Of a DNA stretch of 64,000 nt, positions 20,923 through 33,282 are shown in pieces. The DNA comes from Gigaspora rosea. Lineage: Eukaryota > Glomeromycota > Glomeromycetes > Diversisporales > Gigasporaceae. How positions within the stretch are numbered: position 1 is the stretch's first letter; every line of letters begins with the position of its first letter. The notes beneath the pieces were generated by a model that was not told the origin of the DNA, made no database searches, and was given only the letters and a program-made list of their open reading frames with translations. The DNA is taken from contig QKWP01000361.1 in assembly GCA_003550325.1 (NCBI GenBank), positions 76,037 through 140,036 of the forward strand, given 5' to 3'. A program made the position numbers and the translations under genes.

Positions 20923-22290
20923 TAGTCTGAAGTTTGCAAACTAGATTTGTGTCCAAAAATACATATATATAAATTTGGATGCTAAACAAGTTTACTTAGA
21001 GTGAGAATAAGAACCAATTAGTAAAATTTAGAGAATTATAGCATTTTGTATAATTTTATAATAAAATTATTAAAAATGTTAAATTACTTGAAATTTTACT
21101 AATTCATTATAACTTATTGTACTAAGCAAACTTGCTCAAGTGTAAAATAACACTACCTGTGTATTAATTAATTGACCTGCATGTTTTTTAAATATGCACA
21201 TATGTGTTATTTTGAAATAAGAATTGAATTCACACTTTTAATTATAATAAAAGTATTTATTTATAATAAGAAATAAAAGGTGCTCCTAGACTAGGTATGT
21301 TATTAAATAAACTTATTTTTTAGGCTTTAACAAAAGTAGTTCTTCAGATTGGAAATATTTGAGCAAATGCAGGCAAATTACTAGACTATTTTTAATGATT
21401 TTACTATAGTTTGAATCAACTCAATCTGAAGGACTACTTTGTTAAAGCCAAAAATAATACAAATCCAGTTTGGTGCACTTTTTATTTATTTATTAATTTT
21501 TTGCTTTTTATATTTATTTATAGAAAGCATATTAATTCAGGATGCCCATGGTCATTAATTTGAAGTTGCATATGCTATTTTGGGTATCTAGTTTTTAAAT
21601 TAATGCCTTTGAGTATTATTTTGTACTTTTATAGTACATCAAAATGGTATATTGTAATATATTTTTTTAAAAAAATTTGAATAAATAATCAAAATTTCAA
21701 ATTAAGCATCTTTTTTTCAAACTTTATAAAAATAAAATAAACTATGCTAATATAATATATTCTTTTGTACTGAACAAATTTAATTAGAGCAAAAAGTTAG
21801 AATCAATTAGTAAAATTTAGAGAATTATAGCATTTTGTATAACTTTATTAATAAAATTATTAAAAATACTATTTTATTTAATATATTACTAATTGATCAT
21901 AACTTCTTGCAATAAGTATGCTTGTTTGCATTAAAATGTGTATCAAATTGGCATATTTTATCTTGCTTTCTTTAAAATTTAAAAAAAGGATACTTGATTT
22001 TGGAACTTTATTAAAATTCAAATTAAGCATTTTTGTCTCAAATTTTAAAATAAATAAAATAAAATATATCAAATTAATGTATTTTTTGTTGCTGAGCAGG
22101 TTTGCTTAGAACAAAAAGTCAGTATTATTTATAAAATTTGGAGAATTATAGAAATTTGTATAGTTTGATTAATAAATTTATTAAAAATACTATATTACTT
22201 GAAATTTTATTAAATGATCATAATTTCATGCACTAAGTAAACTTGTTCAGCACCAAAAATATATCAAATTAATGAATTTTATTTGGATTT
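20923..22290. repeat. Decayed copies of satellite unit A plus a small MITE
   Basis: Recognisable but diverged ends (G(C/A)TGAAC-like, AAGTTTACTTAG) occur near 20983/21130, 21770/21925 and 22093/22250. Each pair encloses about 150 bp of palindromic AT-rich DNA. They look like single old insertions or an eroded array edge. The MITE at 21313-21456 sits among them. Confidence 0.65.
21313..21456. mobile_element. About 144-bp MITE
   Basis: Inverted arms GGCTTTAACAAAAGTAGT, then CTTCAGATT; reverse complement on the right GGCTTTAACAAAGTAGTCC. Flanked by TTATTTTT on both sides in inverted sense. Confidence 0.7.
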
Positions 22291-22602
22291 TGATAAATTT
22301 AGCAGGTTGCAATATCACAGGTTAATTTTTAAATAAAAATTAAAATAATTATTAGTTAGGGTTAGAGTTCAAACTAGAATTGATATAAGGTTAAAAGGTG
22401 ATATATATATGCAAAATTAAGTACTAAAACTTTTAATTAGAAGCCCAAGACTAGTTTACATAATGAAATTTCAAGTTATTTAAAATTTTTGATTTTTTTT
22501 GTAATTCTTTCTAATTTTTTATTCATTTTGTTATATATGATCCTATGATCTAATTGGCCAATCATATTAATCTGCAATATAGCAACCTGCTATATTTAAC
22601 AA
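22291..22602. mobile_element. 312-bp MITE with AGCAGGTTGC ends
   Basis: Left end TAAATTTAGCAGGTTGCAAT, right end (reverse complement) TAAATATAGCAGGTTGCTAT; both continue with a short CAGGTTAAT/CAGATTAAT match. A relative with the same end and body (GATTGGCCAATTAGATCACA) occurs in opposite orientation at about 47828-48010. Confidence 0.75.
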
Positions 22603-23390
22603 CCTTCTTTTATTTTACATTTCTTAAAATTTGATAAAAAGATGTGAAATTTTTATTAAAAATCAAAATTAAGTATATTTGCTTTAAATTTTAAAATAAC
22701 TAAAATAAAATATAAGAATTTAATATAATTTTTGGTGTTAAACAAGTTTACTTAGTGCAAGAATTTATAATTAATTAGAAAAATTTATGCATTATAATAG
22801 ACCCTAGACATCTAATACAAAGACCATACATTATACATTTCAGCAAAAACTCCTAAAATTTGAAAGCAAAAAACAGCTTTTGGAAATTATCTTGGCATTT
22901 AGTGGTCCAATTTGAATAAACTTTTTTTAAAAATAAAAAATCTCAGTAAAGTGCATCTAATAAAAAAAAAGTTCTTTCAATTTTGATCACTGGATCTGAA
23001 GTAATATAGTTTTGTAATTTTCAGCATATTAGGTCAAAATTGGCCAAAATTATATTATGTCCTATATAAGAGATGTTTAGAGTTCTATTATAATATTTTT
23101 AATTTTATTAATACTTTTTACCTTTTTGTAATAAGTAAATTTCTTTCGTACTATATACTATATATTATTTTTTTAAAATTTTAAGGCAAAGATACTTAAA
23201 TTTGAATTTTTGATAAAAATTTCTAAAATTAAATATTCTCTTTCAAATTTTAAGAAAAGTAAAATAATATTTACTAATTTGATATATTTTTTAATGCTAA
23301 ACAAGTTTGTTAAGTTATAATTAATTAGTAATATTTCAAGTAATTTAATATTTTTAATAATTATATTAATAAATTAATATGAATTTAACT
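22603..23390. other. AT-rich DNA with eroded satellite-unit ends
   Basis: AAACAAGTTTACTTAGTGCA near 22739 and AACAAGTTTGTTAAG near 23299 are further relics of palindrome A. No gene. Confidence 0.5.
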
Positions 23391-23405
23391 ACAAATAACC
23401 AGCAG

Positions 23406-24430
23406 AGGGTGTGGCGACTTAGGGAAGTTGGTAAGTTGTTACCCCCAAGTGGCAGGTCTAGGGTTCAAATCCCACTGGAGACCCTTTTGAAAAATAGATC
23501 TGTGTTCTGGTAACTGTTTTCTGTCAATCGGTTGGGTATATTACCTGTAGTCCTTGGTTACTATCTCGAATGAGAGCTTTTGGGCGAAATTGTGTCTTAT
23601 AACACAGACAAATCCAAGGAACTGGGAAAATAGAAACCCATTTGGCAAGTTCCGAGTAAGAAGGTAGCATGATCTTTAACGGCGCTAACCAAAACTGGAA
23701 AACTCCAGAGAACCAGACATTGACCTCAGGGACAAGGTCTACCAACCTGGCCGCCGGAGTCGTACCGGAGGAAAAGGACCAATATTATAGAATTGGGTGC
23801 CAAGGTGAAAAAAACCATAATATCATCTAATGCCGGGTAGATCAACTCTTCTGGGCTAACTGGATTGGAAGTTTGGGATGCATCAGTTAGGACCGGTAGA
23901 AAAGTAATAGTGGGTACTGGGTCAGGCAAACCTTACAAGGGCAGAAGTAGGTATTGGTAAGAGAACAGGTGTAACCCTGTCTTGCAAGTTTTGGCCTTGG
24001 TTATAGCAATAAGTACTGAAAGTATAGGTGAATACCTGGTATGGGACAGGTACCGCTCTACCAAGTCTCCCGTCAAGAATAACAGGACTGGAAATACCTG
24101 GCTGGGTCCTAAGTCAATGGACAAGTACTCAGAACTTGCTGACTGACTTATGTAATGGGCCTGTTCTGGTGATACAAGATGGGTTGGCAGGCAGAACATA
24201 GATCAGAGGGTTTAAATAGGCAATTCCCGTAGTTGGGTTGCAGGTATGGCAGCTAGTGTAGAACCTTCGGATGGACCACTCAAATTAGACACCAAAAGTG
24301 TATGTGTGGCTAGATGTATTCTTGTTTATGTAACAAATGCTGATATTTCCTTTAGAAAATGCTGATGGCCCTAATATCTTAAATAAAATTCCTAAGTCCC
24401 AAGACGGGCACTTTAAAAAAAAAACAAAAA
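23406..24430 (+). mobile_element. tRNA-headed, poly-A-tailed retroposon (SINE-like), 1025 bp
   Basis: The first 77 bp resemble a tRNA: an A-box-like TGGCGACTTAGG, a canonical B box GGTTCAAATCC at 23462-23472, and complementary GGGT...ACCC ends. The element finishes in an A-rich tail (24414-24430). A 15-bp target duplication, ACAAATAAC(C/T)AGCAG, lies at 23391-23405 and 24431-24445. Internal RNA polymerase III promoter, A-tail and long duplication together indicate LINE-mobilised retroposition. It is long for a SINE. The open frames inside it are not supported as genes. Confidence 0.85.
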
Positions 24431-24445
24431 ACAAATAACTAGCAG

Positions 24446-24781
24446 CCAGCAGTAATCATCACTAGTGTGTAATTAGCCAATAATGATAACAACAAAAAAA
24501 AGTTCATTTCATTTACTTTAGGGTTGGGCAAGGCCTGGGATATTAGCAAGGTATTTAATATATGCAAAATTTAGCAAAAAAATTTTTTTTGCTAGATTGT
24601 CGAAGGTAATTTCATAGATGAATTCTTGAGATATTAGAAAAGATTTTATTTTTGTTACACAAACTGATTTGCACATTACACCTGATCCTGCAAATTTATC
24701 AGCTAATTATACATCATTAATAATTACTGCTAGTTATAGTTAGTAAAATTCTTAATAAATTACAGTATACAAAATATATAC
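24446..24781. other. AT-rich intergenic DNA
   Basis: Nothing recognised. Confidence 0.45.
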
Positions 24782-25167
24782 CATATTTACTCGAAATAAT
24801 GCGCATCTGTGCATTATTTCGAAGGCATGCATGTTATTAGCTATGTTATTTAATTATGCATATGAGCATTATTTCAGTGTAAAGGTCTAATTTCTAAAAA
24901 TTGTCCATTATATATGTGTAATGCATAAAAAACCTGTATTTCTTAATTTTATATATAGCCTTTCTGATCTAAGTCAGATTTTTTGACTAAAAAAATTCTT
25001 ATTTTCGCTTGTTATTTGAATTTGTTATTTTAGCAGATTATTAATTCAGCATTTGGAGTGTTCATTATATTGGAATGCACGTAGGCATTATTTCAAAACT
25101 AATATGCTATTTTAAAAAAATGCAATTTTCAAAATAACACCCATGTGTGTTATTTTGAGTAAATATG
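24782..25167. mobile_element. 386-bp inverted-repeat element with CATATTTACT ends
   Basis: Left end CATATTTACTCGAAATAA, right end (reverse complement) CATATTTACTCAAAATAA, both followed by GCGCATCTGTG- or CACACATGGGTG-like arms and ATTATTTCGA/TTATTTTG. No coding capacity. Confidence 0.75.
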
Positions 25168-25401
25168 ATAATTCTCTAAATATTACTAATTTATTCATTT
25201 TTCTTGCTCTAAGTAAACTTGTTTAGCATCAATATATATATTCAGGCTCAAACTAGTTTGCAACTTTGGACCAGACTTGACTATACTCAAACTTACTAAA
25301 GTTTGAATACAAAAATTTAATTCTGGTCAGATGATCAAATCCAGACTCAAATTTAATAAAAGTCAAGTCTGGTCTGGGTCCATAAGAGCACTAGTAGTAA
25401 A

Positions 25402-26210
25402 GGAGCATCCAGAAATAATGTTATACAAAAGGGGTCAGGCAAAAGATAACATTTTTCCTCTTAAGTAGGGAGGTTATAAAAATATAACGCAATTTTTTTA
25501 GAAAAAATTGTCTAAAAACTGATCTAGTAGTCCAAATTTAATAATTTTGGTACTATTCGATTTGTCTCAGTAAGAGGAGTTGAATGGTACCAATTTCATT
25601 TCATTTGGATTACTTGATTAAAAGTAATTGGCAAATAATATTAGTTAGGGTTCCTCAAATTCAAATCAAATCAAATATTGGATTAATTTGAATTTGATCA
25701 AATCAAATTGACCCTGATTTGAATTTGATTTGATTCAAATATTTGAATTTGAATTTGAATTTGAATTTTTAATAGTAATTTTCAAATCAAATCAAATATT
25801 TGTCAAATCAAATCAAATTTGATCATATTTGAATTTGATAAATTAAATATAGTCAAATTTGAATTTGAATTTGATCAAATATTTGATTCAAATATTTGAA
25901 GATCAAATCAAATTGCGGAACCCTACTATTGGTTATATCTTTTCTCATAAAGTTACTATATAACCAATAGTTTTTTGTGATTATCTTTCGATCCAGTGAT
26001 CCAAATGGCATGATTTTGGTATCATTGGATTTGTCTCACTAAGACGATTCTAATGGTATCTAAATCATTCAAATCGGAGTACTGTGTCACAAGTTATTCA
26101 AGTTTTTGTAAAATTTTATATATAAACATACAGATTTTTAAAAATTTTTTTATATAGTAGGAGGTCAAGTGCTACTATGAGGAATATATAACGTTATTTA
26201 TGGATTCCCC
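25402..26210. mobile_element. About 809-bp inverted-repeat element carrying a nested low-complexity insertion
   Basis: The ends share CATCC-AGAAATAATGTTATA on the left and, reverse-complemented, AATCCATAAATAACGTTATA on the right. Inside, a phrase of about 100 bp (TTTGGTA(C/T)CATTGGATTTGTCTC-like) is directly repeated at about 25530 and 25985. A separate palindromic element lies between the two copies. Confidence 0.65.
25649..25928. mobile_element. Nested CAAATTTGA-rich palindromic element
   Basis: Bounded by AGGGTTCC(T/G)CAA ends in inverted orientation (25649 and about 25916-25926). The interior is almost entirely TTTGAATTTGATTTGA-type simple repeat. TATT(A/G)GTT flanks both sides and may be the 8-bp target duplication, with one mismatch. 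Confidence 0.65.
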
Positions 26211-27282
26211 CTAATAGAAAATGTTGCAAAAAAGGAAATAAAATTTGTACAACATAATAAAAAAAGACTTTAATCAAATTTTGGACCTAAAATTAAACTC
26301 AACAAGTAATGCACAACAAAAAAAAACAATATAAAGTTACTATTATCAAAAATCTAGTATATATAATCTTTTCAGTTTAAGAAAAGGAAGAAAAAAATTG
26401 AAGTACCAAAAAAAGATTATTTATATATTATAAGACAAAAGAAGAAAATTGTAAATAATACCAAAAGGAGCTCAATTAGTTAATAGAAAAAAAATAGTAT
26501 TAAGAAAAAGAGACAAAAAAACAAGAACAACTAAAAAGAAAAATCAACAAGAAATAGAAAAGAATAGAGAAAGCAATACTAAAAGCAGCCTTGAAGCATA
26601 TTTCTAGCAAAAGTATTAAAGAAGAGTTATAGAAGAATATTTTAAAATGTCTTTTATTTTGGGATATAAAAAACCTAAAAATCTAAGAAAAATTAGAAAA
26701 GTTACTAAATCAAAAAAAAATTTCTATTAAATAAAATAGACTGCTTTTTATACAAAAGTAAATAGAAGCCATTAATCAAAAAAATAAACTCAAATTTCAG
26801 ATATAGCAAATAGATAGTCAAAAAGTAAATAGTAGAAATAAATGAATAGATAAAAGCTTTAAAAAGAAAAATAAAGTATTAAAAGCAAACAAAGTCTTAT
26901 TTCATTTGATATTATTTGTAAAATTTCGATATCTTTATAATCTTATCCTTGTTAACAAGTTTAAGTATTAACTTGGCTATGATGTCAGTAAAATTTGAAT
27001 TTTTACCAAATAAGTTAAAATTAATTTATGTAGTACAATAGTAATAGTGATACTTTTAATACTTTGAAATAGAATTAATGTTTCTATCCAGATTTATATT
27101 TCTAGTTATATACTATACTATAATGTAGTCTAGTATTTTTATATCTGGATTTAAATAAATCCAGATTTTAAATTAAAATCTGAATATATACTATAACTAA
27201 TAATAAAACCAGATTAACTCAGATATATAAAATATATCTGGATAAAGGTATTAATTCTACTTTGCAACATATTTTTTTATAT
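26211..27282. other. A-rich, purine-skewed DNA without an assigned gene
   Basis: From 26225 to about 26900 the plus strand is strongly A/G-rich. One frame gives Lys-rich stretches between stops (for example EEYFKMSFILGYKKPKNLRK near 26630), which may be an old decayed coding region, but no family could be named. Around 27060-27260 the phrase TCCAGATT(T/A)A recurs on both strands. Confidence 0.4.
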
Positions 27283-27558
27283 TTTTATGCCAGTGTTTGC
27301 AAATGACCGGTCATATGACCAAATGACCAAAATAATGACCAAGTCATTTATCATTTGGTTATTTAAAAGTAGAAGTTACACAAACTTAAATTCGCAACTT
27401 TATTGGCTAGATCATTACTATATTAATTTTATTTATGTTTAAATTTAAGATTAAGGCCATCGAATTAATTTTTCGGTTAACATCACTCCTTCCCATTCTC
27501 CTTTGATGTCCGTTACTAAATATTTACCCATAATTATTTACTTGCTAATTAGTTTTAT

Positions 27559-27675
27559 CATTATGCGTAAAATCGTTATGCATAATTCGTTATGCATAAT
27601 TCGTTATGAATAATTCGTTATGCATAATTCGTTATGCATAATTCGTTATGCATAATTCGTTATGCATATGATCAT
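27559..27675. repeat. 14-bp tandem repeat CGTTATGCATAATT
   Basis: Seven to eight copies with one or two substitutions, inside the hAT element. Each unit contains the palindrome ATGCAT. Confidence 0.9.
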
Positions 27676-27731
27676 TATGCATATTAAATGATGTAAGAAT
27701 ATAAAAGAAACCCAAGCTAATTCAATAATAA

Positions 27732-27769
27732 GTAGCTGCGCAATGCAGTTGCGCAAAACCAGGAGCAGG
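27732..27769 (+). repeat. GTAGCTGCGC dispersed repeat, copy 3
   Basis: GTAGCTGCGCAATGCAGTTG, then CGCAAAACCAGGAGC. Same layout as the blocks at 6888 and 8903, with C-to-T type changes in the CG positions. Confidence 0.75.
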
Positions 27770-28111
27770 AAAATTAGTACGCTATGATGCTAGATATTAT
27801 ATTAGATAGAATTATCCAACATAATTTTTCCTAAACGCCTATTAGATTCAGATAATATATACATTATCTAATAATTATTGCAACCATCCGGATATTCTAG
27901 TTGGCTATTTGGTTTGTGGACTAGGAAAACCCATCTTTGATACTTTTTAACAATTTTGAGACTTTATTCAAATTAAAGTGCTGGTTTCTATCCACATGTA
28001 TTTTATTTTTTAACCTATGTTGATATAATAAATTATCGTGGTTTTTTAACTTGAATGTTAAAACTAATTTTTTAACGATCATGTTCTAAAATCGATTTAC
28101 AACCAAAGATT

Positions 28112-29330
28112 GAATCTGCACCAGGGGTCTAGACACTTTTGCAGTAACGTGACGTGGCACATAATGGACTTCGACAGTATAATAGCAATGCACAAGGCCT
28201 TCGACCACATGCTTTTGCTATGTATCCGTCAAATCATGCCAGATAACAAGAAATTCTACTTTATCACTTAAATCACCCAGAGGACTCTATTGAACATAAT
28301 ATTGATGTATATCAAGGTAAAAATAATGAGGCCAATGCTTATTTATAGGTATTATCTGTTATCTCTTTATATATATATCTTTGCTCTTTCATACTTCATA
28401 TTAATTTTGCTCTTTTATTATATATTGATTTAGTGCTTTCCTCTTTTGTTATAAGTATGGACTTTGTATTTGTGCTGAATTAAGAATAGATAGCTTGGGT
28501 GTTTTATATGTTGAAGATGCGATCGTCAATTCTAACCGATGATGTTTTAATCGTTTAATCTCGTAAATTGCTTTTATTATTGATTAATCTTTATATTTAG
28601 TTTTTTAGAAAAGGAAAAAAAATTATGAAAGTACAAAGGCGTAAATTTATAGCCTGTCATCTGGACACGAAGGAAGTATAGATAACTTTTTGATTCTAAT
28701 TTATGGTATAACTGGTATATTGAACTATAACAATAATGTTTTACCGTCTCTAGATACAAATGTGATAGGAAATCTGACATTTATAGTTTTGGTGCGATTC
28801 CCTAGGAAATTTCAAGCACCTTTCGATTCCTTCAATACATTTATGATACTTAGTTATATACCGCAAGAAAAAGAGAATGTTCCATAGAAGACACACTACT
28901 ACAACATATTGAGCTGTCAAATCAAGAATCTCGCTAATCTTATAGAAACGAAATTAATTCACAATACTTTAAACAATTCGTTAATAAAAGTTTAAATTCA
29001 ACTTGTACATTAATTTAATTTTATTTAGCTAATATAATAAATTTAAAAATTCAGTGCAAGACAATAACATTCTTAGAGTGGATGCATTTAAGTGTTTGAG
29101 CAAGGCAAATTTCTTAGAATTAGATCTTATGAAGGAATTTTTGAAACAGCCAACATAGTCAGAAATGCTTCAATCTAAAATATTTCTTATAATAAATGTG
29201 AACAATTAACAAAGACCCTTTGCAAGAGCACTACACCGGCTTTATTTAATCTTATTCATAATAATCTTGTATCAGGAACAAAACCATTGGCAGATGCACT
29301 TTGCAAGCACACTTGTTAATTTCTACAGAC
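28112..29330 (+). other. Possible decayed coding segments inside the hAT element
   Basis: Around 28215-28349 one frame reads QQEILLYHLNHPEDSIEHN and continues to a potential splice donor. Around 29068-29155 another reads RVDAFKCLSKANFLELDLMK. Both have protein-like composition unlike the surrounding AT-rich DNA, but neither matches a family I can name. No start codon or complete gene is evident. Confidence 0.25.
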
Positions 29331-30226
29331 CTTCAAACCAATACTTTTTAACCTTATTTATTATAAAATTAAATATCCGAATTAATTTATGATAATAAAT
29401 ACGAAATAATTTATAATACATTATCTGTTATAATAAGATTATTACGTAAATTTTTTTGATACTGAAATTTTGGTGTATAACTATTAAAACTATAAATTAT
29501 TTTTTACATCATTAGTTCTATACAGACGGGTAAATTATGTTACATACATTTTATTTATTTATATCAAAAAAACATTCTAGTTTGATAAAGCCTAAAGTAG
29601 TCAATGCATTATTTTTATAATAACTTTTGCTATCATTCTTCTATCTAAAGATCAATTTTAGTGCATTTTGAATACAATGAAATTTAATGATTATTACAAA
29701 GAGCCTTGGCTAATTAATCGGAATATCAATAGATCTAAAAATCACTGTGGTAGTTTCGCAAAGATTTTCTACTTATACTTTTTCACCATGAATATTTGAT
29801 TTGAACTAAGATTTAAATGTTGTTTACTATGAGTGCATCTAATAATCCAGTATAAGTTTAAAGTGTAATTTATTTATATCGATCTATTGAATAGTATAAT
29901 AAACAAACAAAATATTAAAATCATGTTCTTATTTAAAATACATTAAATTTATGATGTAGACAAGTTTTATACCAGGTGATGCTAGTTATTATTAATTTTT
30001 ATAATTTTTATATTAGGTCATTAGGTCATTAGGTCATTTCAAATTTCAAATGACCAAATGACCAATGACCAATTAATTTGGTCATTTGGTCATGTTCATT
30101 TGGAATTGCCAACCCTGTTTTATGCCATAGTATTAAAGCACCTGTTTTATTTAATTCTCTTAGATTTTTAACAATTTAGAAGTAAGATATTTATGTAATG
30201 TTTACAAATATTTTGTAGAATTGTAT

Positions 30227-30337
30227 TACCGTATTTGTACGTAATAGTGGGCCAGGGGTTATTTCAAGCCTTGGTCTGAATTAAGCTTAATTTAGGCTGA
30301 AATTCATAAGTTCACTCCTGCGCATTATTACATGCAG
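30227..30337. mobile_element. 111-bp MITE (same family as 50394-50505)
   Basis: Inverted ends TACCGTATTTGTACGTAATA and CATGTAATAATG-like. The centre, CTGAATTAAGCTTAATTTAG, is nearly palindromic and matches the centre of the 50394-50505 element. Confidence 0.75.
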
Positions 30338-31114
30338 TCAAAGCAGTCTTGGGAATCAAGATCTTAAAAAATGAATACTAATAATTTTCTGCTAACTCTA
30401 ACAACGTTGTATTGAAGTTGAATATTAATCTTTTAATCTTTGTATTATAGCTTTCAACCTGAGAAATTAAGATATTCTAGCTATAAACAATTTAGTATTA
30501 ATATTTTAACACTATATGTTGCTAAAGAATAAAGAATAAAACTACAACAATATTAAGGTTGTTAACAGAAGAAATATGTTACGGTGCAGAACACCTAAAA
30601 GCAATCCTAAATTTGAATATTTTCAAAATGTTATTGAACATTATACAGATGTGTTACAAAAAAAAGGGGCACCTATTTTGTAGCCAAACCTGTTTGCTAC
30701 AAAATAGCAGCTCTTTTTTAAAAATACAATTACCCATTATCAAGATAAATCTGGTTAAAAAAGGTGCATTTTCATATAACCAATGGAAAATAGGACAGAT
30801 AATGTGATTGAAATTATCTAATCAAATTGTATTTTACATTTGATTGACTAATAATTGGCTATGTGCTTTATTAAAATTAATTAAATTGATGCACACTATT
30901 GATAACTATGCAGCGAACACTTTTATAATTATGCTTTAACAATAAGAGAAGAGTAAGCAAGACGAAAAGGCGAGATAAAATGAAAGGCAAGATGAAACAA
31001 AAGGCGAGATGAAATGAAAAAGAGAGATGAAACTAGACAATTTGGAGATTATTTGAATTTAAAAAAAAAATAAAATAAAATAAAATAAAATAAACTGCTT
31101 TAAAAAAATGGACT
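30338..31114. other. Intergenic DNA with a short ORF and a GAGATGAAA-type degenerate repeat
   Basis: An 82-codon frame at 30559-30807 has no recognisable features. From about 30955 to 31045 the plus strand repeats AAGGCGAGATGAAA-like units. (AAAAT)n follows at about 31065-31095. Confidence 0.45.
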
Positions 31115-32060
31115 ATGGTTAAAAGAAAAATACGTACAAAGCTTTGTGAATATAATAATGCAAGAAAAAAAGTGGCCAAAGAAAGATCAGAGATAGCGGA
31201 TATGTTAAAAGAGAAGGATAAACAGAATTCAGAGAAATATAGTAGTTTTAGTCAGGTGAAGGTGTAGATGAAGAAGAAAGAACACAAATACGTTTACTTG
31301 CAGTACCTCTCGTATAAAAAAAAGATCTAAAATAAGAACAGTAAGTGGGTTTTTCAAATCAAACTATTATCGCAAATTTGGTGCCTCAGGCACACTTATC
31401 AATGCAGCCAAAGGAACTTCCAAAATTACCTGTTTTTTGAACCTTCAACATCGACATCACCAATATATTTGACTGCATTCCCAGGACATTCAATTTTGGA
31501 CTATAATGAGAATAAAAGTGATAATAATGATAGTAGTGGAAGTGACGATATTAGTGAGGATGCATGTTTTGAACTTAGTAATATAATTGCACAGCTTCAA
31601 GATGAGCTTTTAAAAAATGAAAGAACTTTCACTACTCTAGAATATAATGAATGACAGGTTGTTTATGTATATTTTATATGGCTATATGATGGTCATTGGA
31701 AAGTGAATGCAAGTGGAGCCACAGTAAGCATAGTTTACATCAACCTTAACCCATATAAATATAAAAGAGTTCATTTTCTTGGCAACCTTTATTTGCATAA
31801 TGAATCATTTCTGCTATCCTATCATGGCCAGCATCAACAATGTAAACGGTTAGTTGATGATGAAGATATGGTACTAAAATGTATACGGTGGATACAAGAA
31901 GAATTTAGGGTAAATGGCATTAGTCCATCTCATTTAGACAATATGTCAATTCTGTTATTTTACCCGAGGATACTGAAGGGATAAAAAAGTCAATTAGCCT
32001 AAGAACAGCTAAAAGATAGTTAAATGTTTTAGGTTGTTAGTTTAAAAAATACTGAAAGGG
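31115..32060 (+). pseudogene. Decayed multi-copy coding element, 5' part (outermost host of the nest)
   Basis: Frames beginning MVKRKIRTKLCEYNNARKK (31115) continue through 31469-31654 (FELSNIIAQLQDELLKNERT) and 31640-31984 (LYDGHWKVNASG, then KRLVDDEDMVLKCIRWIQE). They collectively resemble a large uncharacterised protein family that I recall as multi-copy in Rhizophagus and likely transposon-borne. That identity is from memory. The pieces are separated by stops and frameshifts. The reading breaks at 32060 in LKN-TERD... and resumes at 47151 with KGMYFDEHE, proving that the DNA between is a later insertion. Confidence 0.6.
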
Positions 32061-32087
32061 ATCTGATTTGCACTCTACCACGTTCCA

Positions 32088-33282
32088 GTGCCAGGAGAGT
32101 GCCAAAGAAACAATATACTGAAAGAAGTTAGTTTTAACAACGCACAAGGCCATTATATAGGGGCAAAAGTTCTAACACCGAGGAAAAGGAAGTTTACAAG
32201 ACTTAATATGGACGAGATTCAAGGAAAATGCGTTAAGACTCATGATACAAGGTCAAAATCTATTAAAAAGGAAAATGAAGCAAAAGTGTCTTAGAAAAGC
32301 GAAACTGCTCCGGTTGAGCTAGATCAAGTTCAGGAACAGAAGAAGGTAACCTCTAATAGCACGTCAGTGAGTTGGTCAGAAAACGTAGACCTGAAGTTTT
32401 CTGTGGGTGAAGACCCAACAGACACAGGTTCAAACTTTTCCAAAGAAGGGAAAATTCGCCGGGAAATATGAAGGAAAGTTCTGGAAATATTGTAGATAGT
32501 ACTAACATAATTAATGTCATCATGCAGAATAATGATCTGAGCCAGAATTCGTGTGATAATGCAATAAATTCGGGGAATAAATCATCTGAAGGTTGTCAGT
32601 GGTCTAGTTTAATTTCATTATTAAGTAGTGGTAGAGCAACATATTCTAATTTTGCTCCCAGTGAGAGAATACACACAAAAAATGATAATGCATTAATCTT
32701 TGATATACAGAACTTTGAAAGCATTTCACTTAACGATATTGTAGGTGCTTTATATGTGAAAATAGGAAATGAGTTGGTTGCAGCTAGGCCGCATTTTAAA
32801 AGAAAGAAGCATTTATACCTTGAAGTTGTTTTTACCAATCAGGCGAGACAACAATTTTATGCTACAAAAGGAATCATTATTTTCAAACAAACATTGCTAG
32901 GGTATATTCCAGTTAATCTTAAATGTAGTTTTTTGCATATCAAGTTACAAAATGTCCCAATGGGACCTAAAGATATTATCACAAGATGGATCAAAGTGGC
33001 ATCTGCGGACATGGGCTGTGTTTCTTCGATTAAGCCCTTGGTTTATGATAGAACACCAGTGTGCACAAACCAGTAGATTGTTACGTTCGAGACAACAAAC
33101 GACCCAGACCTCGCTAAGAGAATCCCTAGACATACTCACATTTGGGACCAGAAGGTCACTTTAGAATGGAAGGAGGCTCCCAAAGTATGTTTTTATTGTG
33201 ACAAGGAAGGTCACATAAAGAGGGATTGTGAGGAGCTTAGAAAGTCGATTGAACTTAGTGTCGCGTGGGTTAACAGAAGGGC
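32088..33282 (+). pseudogene. LINE ORF1, 5' part (nucleic-acid-binding protein with CCHC knuckle)
   Basis: The coding starts with MPGECQRNNILKEVSF and a Lys/Arg-rich stretch, stops at 32292-32294, and resumes in the frame of 32468-33076 (202 codons). That portion contains a region resembling the DUF4283-like domain found before zinc knuckles in LINE ORF1 proteins (DIVGALYVKIGNELV...HLYLEVVFTNQ). A further frame change near 33076 leads to a CCHC knuckle, CFYCDKEGHIKRDC, at 33188-33229 (C-x2-C-x4-H-x4-C intact). The Gypsy LTR cuts it just after AWVNRRA at about 33282. ORF1 proteins package the LINE RNA. The coding order is complete but the frame is broken at least three times. Confidence 0.78.

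Larger units (their letters stand above)
27291..30117. mobile_element. Large hAT-type element (2827 bp) without a recognisable transposase
   Basis: A perfect 8-bp duplication, TTTTATGC, lies at 27283-27290 and 30118-30125. The ends are CAGTGTTTGCAAATGACC and, reverse-complemented, CAGGGTTGGCAATTCC. Subterminal ATGACCAAATGACC repeats occur at both ends. The interior has no BED finger, RNase-H or CERxFS motif. It holds a 14-bp tandem array, a GTAGCTGCGC block and two stretches with coding character (see findings). Confidence 0.88.

Noticed and set aside
23407..23483. Possible genuine tRNA gene
   Set aside because: A good B box but no convincing anticodon arm or full acceptor stem. It sits exactly at the 5' end of a poly-A-tailed element with 15-bp duplications, so it is a SINE head.
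23524..24199. Three overlapping minus-strand ORFs of 67-88 codons
   Set aside because: They lie inside the non-coding body of the tRNA-headed retroposon and show no family features.
27559..27675. Origin- or iteron-like array
   Set aside because: A 14-bp repeat inside a transposon in a eukaryotic genome; nothing links it to replication.
30559..30807. 82-codon ORF as a gene
   Set aside because: No start context, domain or composition signal; neighbouring frames look equally plausible.
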